Source: Edolisoma coerulescens
Lineage: Eukaryota; Chordata; Aves; Passeriformes; Campephagidae
Direction: 5' to 3'
Assembly (NCBI GenBank): GCA_013397115.1
Contig: VWZW01000879.1
Location: forward strand, 2,001,600-2,065,599
Length of the DNA: 64,000 nucleotides
The translations under genes were made by a program, and so were the position numbers. Position 1 is the stretch's first letter; every line of letters starts with the position of its first letter. Positions 53,311 through 64,000 of this stretch are shown here, in pieces. The notes below the pieces were generated by a model. It did not search any database. It worked only from the letters and a program-made list of their open reading frames with translations, and was not told the origin of the DNA.

Positions 53311-56300
53311 TTAATAGGCACCTCCAAGGTTTGTGGGCAGACTCACTCTAGTAATAAACAATAGACCTTTTACCACTGAGGGCATGTACATTGATTTTTA
53401 CCTAAGCATATGATTTAGGAGTGATATGAAGAAAGTATCAAGCTGGTATTTTGACTGGAACTCAGAACTACATCAAATAGCAATCCTAGATGGGGCTTGG
53501 TGCCATCTTATCCTGGCAAAACAGAGAGCAAACACAATTAGCTAAGACTTGCATTTCACTGACCTACCCATATGAAGTTACCAAAATCTTGCTGTCCTCT
53601 GACTGGAAAGCATCAAATTACTTTTGCAAGGGCAACTCCATAAAAACCTGAGCGTGCAAACAGTAACACCTAAACTAGAGAGCTACTAAAAAGGAAGAAA
53701 TATCTAATATGTCTGTCAAAAGCTGACTGACCACTGCAGGGGGAGGGGGTGAAGACAACATGGTATAATTGCCAGGTTAAATTTCTGGGGAAAGTACTAT
53801 AGCCTAGTGCTATACGTCTCCTTTTGTCAACTAATTGGAGGGGAAACTAAAAACTTTAAAAACCTCTTAATCCTCAAGAAAGGGTTTTTCTCTCTGTATT
53901 TCTTCCTTCCTTAAAACATTGTGCTTCTCAAATACCAGCCCCATCTCCTTCAGGAGTCTGTTTCAACTCTCCAAAGCAGAGGGAAGATCTGTTCCTGACT
54001 TTGAGTAACAAAGCACAACTACCAAGGACTCTGATGTCTAAACCATAATTTGTAAATTCACACAACTCTCCTAGACTTAAGTCCTGCAAGAGCTACTACA
54101 CAAAGTAGAAGTTCTGAGAAAAATCAGTTCAGCAAAAGTAAGCACAAGCTCACACCACAGAGTTGTAGTAAATAATCAGCTGAAACCGTGCACCCAAATA
54201 TTTATGTAATCCATGAAAGAAAGAAACATATGCACATAAAGTGCAGAATTCAAAATGGAAGAGTGTATTAAGAAGACAGCTCTGATCAAACAGATTGCTC
54301 ACTGAAAGCCTGACTCCACATAGAAAATGAGCTATAATGAAAGGCACTATAGGAGCAAAACAAATCATGATGGATGTTGACTGCTAGACCTACTTCAGAA
54401 AGTCCCGCTGGACACTTCATTTGCAACCTCAAATTCTGTAATTCCCAAAGTTAAACATTTTAAATAAAATTGATTTATTAAAATAATTTTAGTTATTTCA
54501 TCCACAGAAAAGTAACAGGTATCTTCAAACTAACTGATTAGACTAATTTGCTACCATTCTGCTTTAGCACTTGGCTTCCCCGTATATGCACAGTCCTCTT
54601 CGTCCATGGTGAAGACAGGCACCCAACTGCCTAGCACTAGCTGTTAATGTCAGAGTAGGGGATTCCTACCCTTACAAGCTGGACCTGTGCACTGATTAAA
54701 CAAGAAAAAAATCCCACTGCCTTCTGCAGGGAGTGTCATATACATGCTGGACACAGCATATATATGAACATGCATATAAAACTAGGAGTTTAATCTTATG
54801 ACACTAATTTGAAGAAGTTACTAATACAAGCATCACCATAAAAACATGGTATCCTAACAAATATGTTCAATTTTCCTATCAGTACCAGATGCAACTAATT
54901 TCTTCTCCCAGATTTCCAGATTTACTGTGAAAAATATTAAGGGGAATATTGCCAAGGCAAATGCTACTTACTAAGTTTTTACTTGTCTTACTTCCACACT
55001 ACCTTCCTTTTCTTTTTATTTACACACACAGAAAGACCACAGGATCTGCAAACCGCAAAACTGGGAAGTAAGAATAAAATGGGAAGAACAACTTTAACAA
55101 ATAAATGACAAGGTAATCACCTAACCTAATTGCACTAAGTTCTTGAAGACTTTAACAGGGAAAAAATAATTAACTTGGTCAGTATCTTCATTGGTACTGC
55201 TGAGCTGATGCTGAGCCTGCAAGATTACTAAACGGGACTAAAGGACAGGATTTTTAATTCCAATGTATTCTAAACTGTCTTCCATCCTTTTGCCTCCAAG
55301 TAAAAACATGCTCTGGAGATTCGACCAGATTATTTCTGAATAAAATTATGACAGCGTCTGTCATTCTTCACCAAAAAAAAATCCTAAAACCAAAAAATCC
55401 ACCAAAAAAATACTCAAACCCCCCAAACCAGCTATTGAGTGTTTAGCATTGTTCAAAAAAATAGAAAAAAAAAACCCTGTCAAAAGGTGATTCAGATGGT
55501 CAGTAATGGAAGGGTATCTAATAAAACATTAAACAGAAAGCATAAAAAAAAATCTTCATACAGATATTAAGGCATGTCTCCATTCTAACAGCATCTAAAC
55601 AAAGCAGCCCTTTCTCAATCCATTCCCTTACCATGTGCAACCAGAGCACATAAAGCCTCTCATAATTATATAAACTTCCAATTCAAAATTAAATCTTTAG
55701 TTCCCATTATTTCCACTAGAATGTTTTTCCAATGACTCTAAGGTTGAAAATTAGTAATCAAACTACCTTAGTTATTTCATATATGTTTGTGCTTTCATCA
55801 GTAGCTGACCTTTTCCCAAATCTTCCTTCAGCCCTGCCATTACTCTGTATCCCAAGTTTACGTACAGAGACCAGTTATATGCACTCTTTGCTTCAAATTG
55901 CAAGGGTAAACAAGGCCAAGTCTTTTAGCCTCCTTCCCTGTTTACCACTAGGGAATGAAAAGCTTAAGTAAAAGAATCAGAACAATAAATAAAGGAGATG
56001 TTATCATTTTCCTAATCCATATTAGGGATGCTATTAAACTCTGATATTACAAATTGAAAAACGGTTTAAATGTTTTGTCAGGAAGTTCCCCATAGTAAAA
56101 TGAGTCCCTCTGTTCATCGTTGTGTTGTACTAATTAAACAGTTTTAACTAAAATGGTCAGAAAGTACGCAGAAGCTGTTTATCACTGCTGGCCTTTGAGC
56201 TTCAGTATACTCAAAGGACATGCTACTGTAGATGCGATAATTACTGAGTTCTTACATTTTTACTGAAGAGGCACAGAAGAGTTCCAACAGAGAATTTCAC

Positions 56301-57378
56301 ATTAATCAGAGTTAACAGGGTACTTATTAATAATAAAGCCATGATTATAATAGAAAAAACATTTATTCAGTTCAACATTTGTAGGTACTAATTCCAAAAA
56401 CTGTTTAAATTGATATCAGGCAGAAAGTTTAGTCTCAACTCTTTAGGGAAATTCAAGAAAATTAATCATTTATCTGAAGCATAATAAATGCTAAAGACTA
56501 TTAACTGTTCACCCACAAACAATAGCTTATCCTCTGTTCTTCTGCTTCTTAAGAGTTCAATAATTTTTCTGACGTCTTTTCTTCTTACTTTTTAAAATTC
56601 TGATGGAAGTTATTTCTCCATGAATTGGAAATGCCTTCAAACTGTAACACCAAAGACTTATATGACAGTACAAACATTACACTGTAGAGAACACATTTTT
56701 AACTGAAGGGCAAAATATGGACAATTAATGAAATGCCACTTTTTGGGTGCCTTCTGCACAAGTTCTCTCTCAAGTTTCAGGAGCATATACATGGTTCAGA
56801 AAAGTTAAGTATCTAAAATCTCAGTTTTAATACTAAAATTTCTATAAAGATTAAACACCTTTCAAGGGTGCTAGAAGAAAACAATACAAATAGACCCAAT
56901 TGTGTAACAGGAACTTCCTATGAAAAAAAAAGTGCCAGAAAGGAGACCATCCCAACAGTTACACAATTTATGAGACTGTGACTACATCACACAAAAATGC
57001 TCTTTTTTAATACAACACATCAAAGAAAATTAATTCTTGTTTAGCAAGATTTTTGTATATCTTCCACTTACTAGTACAGAAATAGAAATTCAGACTCTGA
57101 ACAGTCAGCATTTAAAAACTACAGGCTGTTTCACTCAATCAATTTTTTGGCAAGTTGAACCTTGCATCAACTATAGTCTTCAAATAAATATTAGATTAAA
57201 AATACTCAATATGCACTAGTATAAAAAATAAATTAAGAGCCTTCAGGGGATTTTATATATTTATTTTAGCTTTTAAATTTAATTTTATATATTCTTTACT
57301 TTGTGTGGGTAACCAAAGTATAGTAAAACAGTAATATCAAAGTGATGCAGGCTATGAAAATTTACTGTTTCATCTTTT

Positions 57379-57408
57379 GTGTATGTTTATATATACACAT
57401 ATATATAA
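57379..57408. repeat. TA-rich dinucleotide tract
   Basis: TGTGTATGTTTATATATACACATATATATAA-type alternating pyrimidine/purine sequence. Short and impure. Confidence 0.7.
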
Positions 57409-58715
57409 AGCATGTTTGTTTGAACTTATGGTAGACTACTGTTTTTATGCCTCACAAGTAACAGGATTCTGTGCACAAAATGGCACTATAGTACTATCCA
57501 GTATTCACTATAGTCAACTAACCAATATGCTCAAAATTCTAAATAAAAAAAATTACCATAACAAAAGTTCATTAGAACTTCATAACATTTTGCTGATTGT
57601 TTTAATTTTTTTAAAATTCTGTTACTAAAAATATTATTAAATATACATCAGAAAAATAGTTTCTAGTCACTCTTCTCTGAGCAACTTTAGGTTTATCCAA
57701 CTTTACATCTTTGTAAGATATACAAGTTTGTCAGCTGGAAGAAAATTATGGCAATAGAAAGAATTAAATAGATTCATCTGAGAAACTCACTCTCATAGTC
57801 TATACATTATGTCATTCCTATTTCTGGTAACAACTAAATTAATTGCCAAATATGAGCAAGATGTTTCACATAACATTGTGAAAATTATCACAGGTGACAA
57901 TTTCTGTCTATACCCACAAGTTTACCTTTACTGTTGAAATTAATACTTACAAGCAAATTTTACACCTTTTTTTTTTTTTTAAAGTTGGAATCACTGTACT
58001 CCAGACCTTCTGAATGCTGTGCTAGCCTGAATTTAAAGAAGGTTACTTAATTTCTGAGTTGCACAAAGACTTTAGAAGGAACCCACATATAAAATCAAAG
58101 CTTTTTATTCGTATGTATTAGTATATTCTAGTTGATTAATCAGTTATTGAGGCTGTGCAAATCCCATTCCAAGTAGCAATGAACAAATACGGGAGCACAC
58201 AGAGAACACCAGGCTTGGCTCCCCAGTGAAGCTTGAACTGCCAGGTCCCACCACAGTGGCAGAAGCTGCACATTTTCTAGCACACACTTCACATCATCTC
58301 ACAAGAACCAACAGCCTTTTTATTCCAGGTCACATGTATACAAATCACAAGCTTCTCCAACTTCTGAATGCGTAAGAGTTTATTAAAATAAATTAGTGGC
58401 CACTTCAAGGCCGTTCTTCTGAAAGCACACAAAGAGCTAGCAGTAGCTAGTGAAATCATTACTTTGACAGTAACTAGAGACAAACTCTTTCCTGCTTATT
58501 TACACTATATTTGACAATTAACTCGCAGTGAAGAGCTAAGCTACTAAACCCCTGATTTCTAGAACAGCAGCTTAATAGTTAAGGGAAATCCAACACTTTT
58601 TTCTCATAATCCTCGTAAAGCAGGCATCAAGTTCTGTAAAAACTAGAACAAATAACTAAGGCAGCTCTTCACAAAGAATACATTGTCAAGCTATGAAAAA
58701 AAGATTTCAATAACT

Positions 58716-58775
58716 AAGAAATGTTTTAAAGCACTATATAAATGGAAAAGAAAAAAGAAATGTTTTAAAGCACTA
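58716..58775 (+). repeat. 21-nt direct duplication with 18-nt spacer
   Basis: AAGAAATGTTTTAAAGCACT plus a following A occurs identically at 58716-58736 and 58755-58775, a 39-base offset. The intervening 18 bases are not repeated. The copies are identical, so the duplication is probably recent or constrained. Confidence 0.95.
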
Positions 58776-58920
58776 AGCAATATATTTCTAAGATATATGC
58801 AGGTATTAAGTCCACAGCTACTTACATGGCTGTGTGGAACAAAAGGATAGGACAATTCCTCTCAAAAATCTGTAATTCCAAGGAGTTTCAAAAGAATCAC
58901 TGTTTTTGGTGTGAAGACAA

Positions 58921-58957
58921 GTATGCATGCGCACATATGTATATATACACACATACG
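58921..58957. repeat. Alternating purine/pyrimidine tract (TG/CA/TA)
   Basis: GTATGCATGCGCACATATGT followed by ATATATACACACATACG is alternating purine/pyrimidine over almost its entire length, the type of sequence able to adopt Z-form DNA. It lies in intron 2, about 1.2 kb downstream of exon 2. Confidence 0.75.
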
Positions 58958-59635
58958 TTTAATTTGGAAGAAAAATGCAATACAAGGGGAGAGAGATGTC
59001 CTTAGTGCCAATGCAAATTCCTTGAACACTTTTCCCAGTACAGGTATTTTAACCCCAAAGCAAAACAGCTACATGAAAACTTGAAAAGGAAGGAAAGACA
59101 TTTCTCTAAATATTCTGTTCTGAATAGACTCGCGCTTAGTTTTCTTAATGGAGCATGGCACAATGACGTTTATTTAGAGGCCTGTATGTTCTAAGCAGCA
59201 TTGAAATAATAAAACTCCATTTGGAGAGCTTAATCTAATTAAGCATACAAAGAAAAGCCAAAGAAATACACAAGTGTTAACCCCCATTTTTTGCTGTTTT
59301 GTACTTTCTTCCATGTTACATCACTTTAATGTGCAAATCCCTTACTTGGACCCTGCACTCCTCTATTGCAACAGAACCTCTATATTCTATTAGGGAAGAA
59401 TAACACAATTTCTTGTTTTGTCATCAATCGATGAAAATGGTTGGGGTAGTTGGGGGTAGATTCTGACAGGACTGTTTTTCCCAAGTAGTTTTTAGAAACA
59501 CTTCAGACCAGATGAATTTAAAACAGTTCTAGTTAAATGAAACCATTCTCCTTCAAAAGGTTAAGTGTACAACAGAACTAAACACCCCATGGAGAGCACA
59601 GTATTGACAGGCAAGCAAAGAGTTTTGCTTAAGCA

Positions 59636-59655
59636 GGGTGGGGAAAGGGGAGAGG
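59636..59655 (+). other. G-run cluster near exon 2, candidate G-quadruplex
   Basis: GGG, GGGG, GGGG and GG with loops of T, AAA and AGA, followed by ACAGG. It lies about 470 nt downstream of the exon 2 donor in the transcript sense. The G strand is the + strand, so the pre-mRNA carries C runs here. Confidence 0.5.
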
Positions 59656-60123
59656 ACAGGACAACCAACCCTGCGATAAAGACACTTCTCTAAGCAACGG
59701 AACTAGTTACACAGTAATGGGACAAACAGTAATTGAGACTAAGTACAGTCTCCAAAGGTCTGTAAAGGGCCTCAAAGCATTCTGCAGCTGCCTCTTAGAG
59801 ACACACCAAGAGGAAAAAACACCATCCCAAGAACTCCTTTCCTCCTAAAATTCACTTCACAAGTATCTCAGGATGGACAATACTGAATGAACAAGATAAT
59901 TAAGGATCTTACATCTATGGTTTAGCAATCCATACTAGTTTGGTATTTAACACAACCTTCTTCCACTCACACTCACTGCAAATCAAGCCAAGTGGAACAT
60001 ACACTGATTCCCTAGTGTCCAAAGCAACTCAGCGTGATCCAAGGGTAGCATCACATGAAATTTACACTTAAAGACGACCACAAGGATCAAAAAATAATTT
60101 AGGGACTAAAAAGATATACTTAC

Positions 60124-60266
60124 ATCTGGATATTCTTTTACAGGCACATATAGTTTCTCTTGCAACTGTACAATAGGTCCCACAGCATCTGGTAATTCTG
60201 CACTTCTCTTCTCCGTACTACCATTTAATGTGTCGTTATACATGTCTTTCCGTACTCTGCTAATTT
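60124..60266 (-). CDS. QKI: QKI exon 2 (QUA1 dimerisation region, C-terminal half)
   Basis: Internal coding exon of quaking, an RNA-binding protein that dimerises and binds ACUAAY-type elements to control splicing, export, stability and circular-RNA formation. The reverse strand reads (E)ISRVRKDMYNDTLNGS at its start and ends in YVPVKEYPD, which matches vertebrate QKI residues 48-95 as I recall them. Length is 143 nt: two bases finishing a split Glu codon (phase 1) plus 47 codons. The acceptor CAG lies at 60269-60267 after a T/C tract (TTTTTCCCCCCACAG). The donor is GTAAGT at 60123-60118, a near-ideal 5' splice site. In QKI this part of QUA1 forms the coiled dimer contact, and the split codon is Glu48, the residue changed in a known lethal mouse quaking allele. 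Exon 1, which supplies the first base of that codon, lies beyond 64000. The frame continues in phase 0 into exon 3. Confidence 0.97.
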
Positions 60267-60292
60267 CTGTGGGGGGAAAAACGTATATTAGC
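60267..60292 (-). promoter_or_regulatory. QKI: Exon 2 branch point, pyrimidine tract and 3' splice site
   Basis: On the transcript strand the sequence runs GGCTAATA, then ACGTTTTTCCCCCCACAG, then the exon. CTAAT fits the yUnAy branch-point consensus, with the branch A about 21 nt before the AG, a normal distance. The T/C tract is short but uninterrupted. SF1, a STAR-family relative of QKI, recognises this kind of branch sequence. Branch-point use is inferred from position and sequence only. Confidence 0.75.
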
Positions 60293-63200
60293 CATTAAAT
60301 ACAGTAACAGATTATAATCTAATATATCAATCTTCTCTTTCTATTATTTCCCAAATTTTAACGCCATTTTCTTCCTCTTCTCCTGAAGATCACAGTAGCT
60401 GAAAAATCTGCTCTGGGTTTGGTTTTTTTCTTCTGTTTTGTTTACGGGTTTTCAGTTTTTTTTGCTTTTTTCTTTTAAATTGCAGCACCTATCCTTAAAT
60501 GTCTTTCATGTCTGTAAATTTGCTGCCTACTCATCCTGTTTATGGAATTCAGCTATTGAAGTAAAAATTATGTGTAGCTCCCCAGAACACTTAAAAAGAT
60601 TGTTCAGATCATTTAAAAGGTGTATAAAAACAGTTCTTTTATATATTTATTTTAATAATAAGGCAGCTAGAAAGCAAAAAAAATTAGAAATCTGTACCTA
60701 ACATAAAAAATAGAAAAATGCATCTATACAGCACTTTTTGCTAGTTATGGGATTAGCTATAACACTTGGAAATTAAATGGAGCATCTTTCAGCAATGGGA
60801 AATAGGACAACAGTGCAGTTCATGAGCACATGGTATGACAACAAACTGGTAGATATTGTTCTACTGACTACCCCCAGAGAAATAACAAAAAAATGACGCT
60901 AAGTGTGGTATCAGACCTGGGCAAGCTCTCTATGCACCCAGAAGCCCTACTACTTCATTTCAAAGTAATGAAAAATTCCTCAACAGCACCAGGGAATGTC
61001 AAGGATGAACTTCTAAGTACGGTTTCTACCATTGGCACCTGTATTACTCACACCTTGAGGTACTTACTTGGAAAATGTAGTTCAGTAGTTATGAAAAAGG
61101 TAGTTAAAAATGGATAATTTGATTCAAATCTATATTAGCGTCACTAAACTGTAATAGTCTGAGAATGAATACAAAGCTTTCTTTTGTTTAACAAAAAGAC
61201 ATGTAGCAAGAGGTTAAATTTTATTTCTAAACCTGTTAAACGTGGTATTTAAATTGCTGCTATAAGAAATTCCACATTTCGTAATTTACGGAATCCCAAA
61301 TAGTGTAAAAATGTTCTCAATGAGTTTATTTCAATACCATGGAAGAATTACTTAAAATTAATGTATTAACCAAGTTTCAAACAAAAAACTAGTATTTCAA
61401 CAGGATCGTTCCCAAAGTATTAAGACTCACAATAGTATGGGCTGTAAACAAAGCCAGGTATCAGTAATTCCAGTCTTTTACTTAGAATTGCAACAACTGC
61501 TTTCAAAACCTTCAGAATTAAACATGACACTGAGAACAGAAATCTTATGTTTTCATCTAAATACAGGAAGCCACAGAAAGAAGAAGTCACTTGAAATTCT
61601 AGCAGCAGACAAGAGATGAATATAACCTCTGTTTCATAATCAGTTTCTTCTCCGGCAAATGATTAATAGCTGAGATTTCACCACCTGAAAAGCTGTCGGG
61701 TGGGGGAGAGCGTCAGAAAGGACACATCTCTGAAACGCACATTCAGGAACAAATTGTTTCTCTGCTGGAAACTGACACAGTCATGTGTACTGTATCATGA
61801 TTTGGTAGTTAACACCTGTTTACAATGGGGAACACAAATTTTGTCACCATATAATCATAGCTCAAGGAAAAAATCCTCATCTCCTACACTGACAATTTTG
61901 GCTACGAGCACAAATTCCTCTGAACTACATGCAGTATTTATACTGGCTTCAGTACATAAAGAAATTCTTTAGCACATCTCTTTGAACAAATATTACTATC
62001 TTTTGGCACACTTTGCTTCCTTTTCATTCTCTTCAGATTTTCCATTAATTTACACTACACTGAAACAAACTAGGCAGTCCGCAGAAGTACTGAAGCATAA
62101 GTAGCAACATGGTCATTTTTATTTATAATTAGCAGCTACTGAGTAGCTGCACCAAAATTTTCCTTTCAAAATGTATCTTTCATGCAGAATATAATCACTA
62201 ACACTAGGTATCATTGCTTTCACAGGAGAAAACGAACATTTATTTTAATCTTTCCCTTGCAAATAATCCTACGCCACATTCATGACACTTGAAAGCCAAA
62301 CATTCGGAACACACACAGACAGTATGAGAGCTGGCTTGAGGACTACCATGCAATTTCAGCTTGTGTAACTTAAGCTACCTATCATGCCTCAAACTGCACA
62401 GAGAATGAAGAATCTACCAACTCCGTGGAGTAGAAAACTCCACAACAGGACCAGACACCTGCATTTTAGTTTTCTTTGCATGTGTAGGTTTGTATTTTCT
62501 CTCTCTACATTCAAGCCAGCAGTAACGGTAACAAACATCAGGACAGAGACAATCACAGCTACAGCAGTCAGCAGTATCATTGGCTCCTCAAGTGCTACCA
62601 TTTCTTCTGCTTCTTGGCATTTTACCTTCTCTCTTATCTCAGATACTTTCTCCAAGACCTCAGAAGAAACATTCAGAAGTAACAGATGAAATAACAGGCA
62701 TATATTCCCAGTTTTCTTTAACTTCTGACCTGTTCTCCAAACTCCATTTCTGCACAACACATTATCTATGAAATTCTCTTTCCACTTCTCTTAAATTTGA
62801 CAGTACTGACAGACTACTGCATAAATGATAAAACAGTGAGATCAAATCTCTAGTTCACCCATTTTCTCTCACTTCTAACTATGGATTGAGTACAGCCTAT
62901 CTTCCCTCCTAAGGTATTAGTGCAGCTGACCACAAGCATTCTCTCAAATGCACAACTCATTAAGTTATCTGCTTGATATGCCTCCTGGGTTTTTCCAGAT
63001 TCTGCTGAATCCTTCTACATATCTGCAAGATTACTTTTTTTTATTACGACTAACAGTAGTTTTCTCACGTACCTGCCTCTTGTTTAATCACACCTCTGGT
63101 GTTTCAACAGGACTCCATACAAAGTATTGAATTTTGATGACATAACCTTTCCTTTTACGGTCCCCCATTACACCCAATTCAAGCTTCTAGTCTCTTGAGT

Positions 63201-64000
63201 ATCTTGCAACTTTGCCACTTGCTTTAGGCAGTTACATGTATTGACAGAATTATGTGGCATTGTATTTTCAGCACCTCCCTCAAGCTTATCAGGAGTGAAT
63301 AAGGTTTCCAAAAGCATCATCAGCAGCATGTTAGAAAAGATAAAAGCTCTGTTCTCTCAAGCTCTAGCAAGCACTGTTTAATTCTGTTCTAAAGTACTTT
63401 AAAATACCTACAAATCTGAGGAGCAGTGCTAAAGTAGGAAGGTCAAATTCTCCACTGACACCTTTTTATTTTTTAGCATTGAAGTCACATATCTTTAAAA
63501 AAAAAAAAATCAGGAAGTCAAGTAAACAATCTTTTCTTTAGATTTATTTCACATTTCTTACACACTATCAAGTAGGTCTTCCCTTGCCCAGAAGCCTCGT
63601 TGGTATGTCTCTCATGAAATCACATTTTTCAAGTTCATTAGTAAAGCTTTAGCTCCTTCATATATACAATTCTTTACAGATTCTTCCCTCTCACAGAAAA
63701 CAAACTGATTCAAAAATACGGAAAGCTTTACTTTCAGAGTGAACATCTAAGTACAATTCTAGGTACTTTACCTCTATCTAATCGCTGCAGTGGTAATTAC
63801 GTTGTATAACACTCCAGGGATTTAAAAGAGTCTTAGTAAGGAGAGATACTTAATTATAATAGTAGATATGACTTAAGAAACAAAGAAAGGCATACAGCAG
63901 CTTCCACATACCTCTAAAACCTGTGAGTTCTGCCAATGCATTAACAGGCCTCTGAAAGGATATAAGTACCCATCCCTACTGTAGGTAAAAGCAGAAACTC
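60267..64000 (-). other. QKI: QKI intron 1, 3' end (partial)
   Basis: This is the stretch upstream (in transcript sense) of exon 2, which runs off the window. It is AT-rich and has no recognisable repeat family member. A T-rich low-complexity tract lies at 60417-60476 and an A13 run at 63498-63510. Region 62384-62760 is open on both strands (101 codons on +, 123 on -). The minus frame looks like a heptad-bearing segment followed by a hydrophobic stretch, but I recognise no family and see no convincing splice sites around it. No exon 1, promoter or CpG island is present, so exon 1 must lie further on. Confidence 0.9.

Larger units (their letters stand above)
33969..60123 (-). other. QKI: QKI intron 2 (complete, 26,155 nt)
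   Basis: Complete intron between exons 2 and 3, bounded by GTAAGT (donor, 60123-60118) and a TTTTTTTCTTTCAG-type acceptor ending at 33969. It is AT-rich. Contents I can support are one CR1 fragment (44080-44404), a 7-N gap in a poly-A tract (44659-44665), TA/CA microsatellites (34688-34758, 57379-57408, 58921-58957), T/G-rich low-complexity tracts with G runs (40744-40800, 42403-42432, 53273-53310), a 20-bp palindrome (43726-43745), a 12-bp stem-loop (48822-48856), a 21-nt duplication (58716-58775) and a CpG-enriched segment (34273-34468). The remaining sequence shows nothing I can name. Frames of up to about 92 codons occur on both strands and look like chance. Confidence 0.95.

Noticed and set aside
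55315..55335. Sequence near GATTCGACC resembling a tRNA B box in reverse
   Set aside because: The box is incomplete, and no A box or cloverleaf arms could be found around it.

Overview
The window looks like a 64 kb stretch of a bird nuclear chromosome lying almost entirely inside one gene, QKI (quaking homolog, a KH-domain RNA-binding protein of the STAR family). QKI is read from the minus strand. Two consecutive coding exons can be placed to the base. Exon 2 (60124-60266) encodes the second half of the QUA1 dimerisation region. Exon 3 (33852-33968) encodes the first half of the KH RNA-binding domain, including its GPRG loop. Together they give one continuous frame of 86 complete codons plus a split codon, with canonical AG/GT splice sites on both exons. 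The bird assignment rests on three CR1 retroposon fragments, two of which keep the typical tandem octamer ATTCTATG/ATTCTGTG tail, and on the large AT-rich vertebrate-style introns. I cannot name the species.

Layout, reading down the + strand (the reverse of transcription): 1-33851 is the 5' part of intron 3. Its far end, and exon 4, lie outside the window. 33852-33968 is exon 3. 33969-60123 is the complete intron 2 (26,155 nt). 60124-60266 is exon 2. 60267-64000 is the 3' end of intron 1, and exon 1 lies beyond the window. The ends of the mRNA, the alternative 3' exons that distinguish the QKI isoforms and the main promoter are not present.

The introns are AT-rich and hold few recognisable elements: CR1 fragments at about 24906-25081 (+), 32660-32844 (+) and 44080-44404 (-); poly-A/T and A-rich/C-rich low-complexity tracts; short TA/CA microsatellites; several perfect short hairpins and palindromes; three small CpG-rich clusters (906-1026, 6306-6412, 34273-34468); and three G-run clusters able to form G-quadruplexes. 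A 7-base run of N interrupts a poly-A tract at 44659-44665. I see no other protein-coding gene, tRNA, rRNA, CRISPR array or intact transposon. The open frames of 60-178 codons scattered through the introns look like chance frames.

I did not find a new biological system here. The points most worth checking are the CpG-rich cluster with paired splice-donor-like sites in intron 3 (possible internal promoter), the 12-bp perfect stem at 48822-48856, and the CpG-rich, better-than-background segment just upstream of exon 3. QKI recognition motifs also occur within its own gene, but at a frequency that chance could explain.
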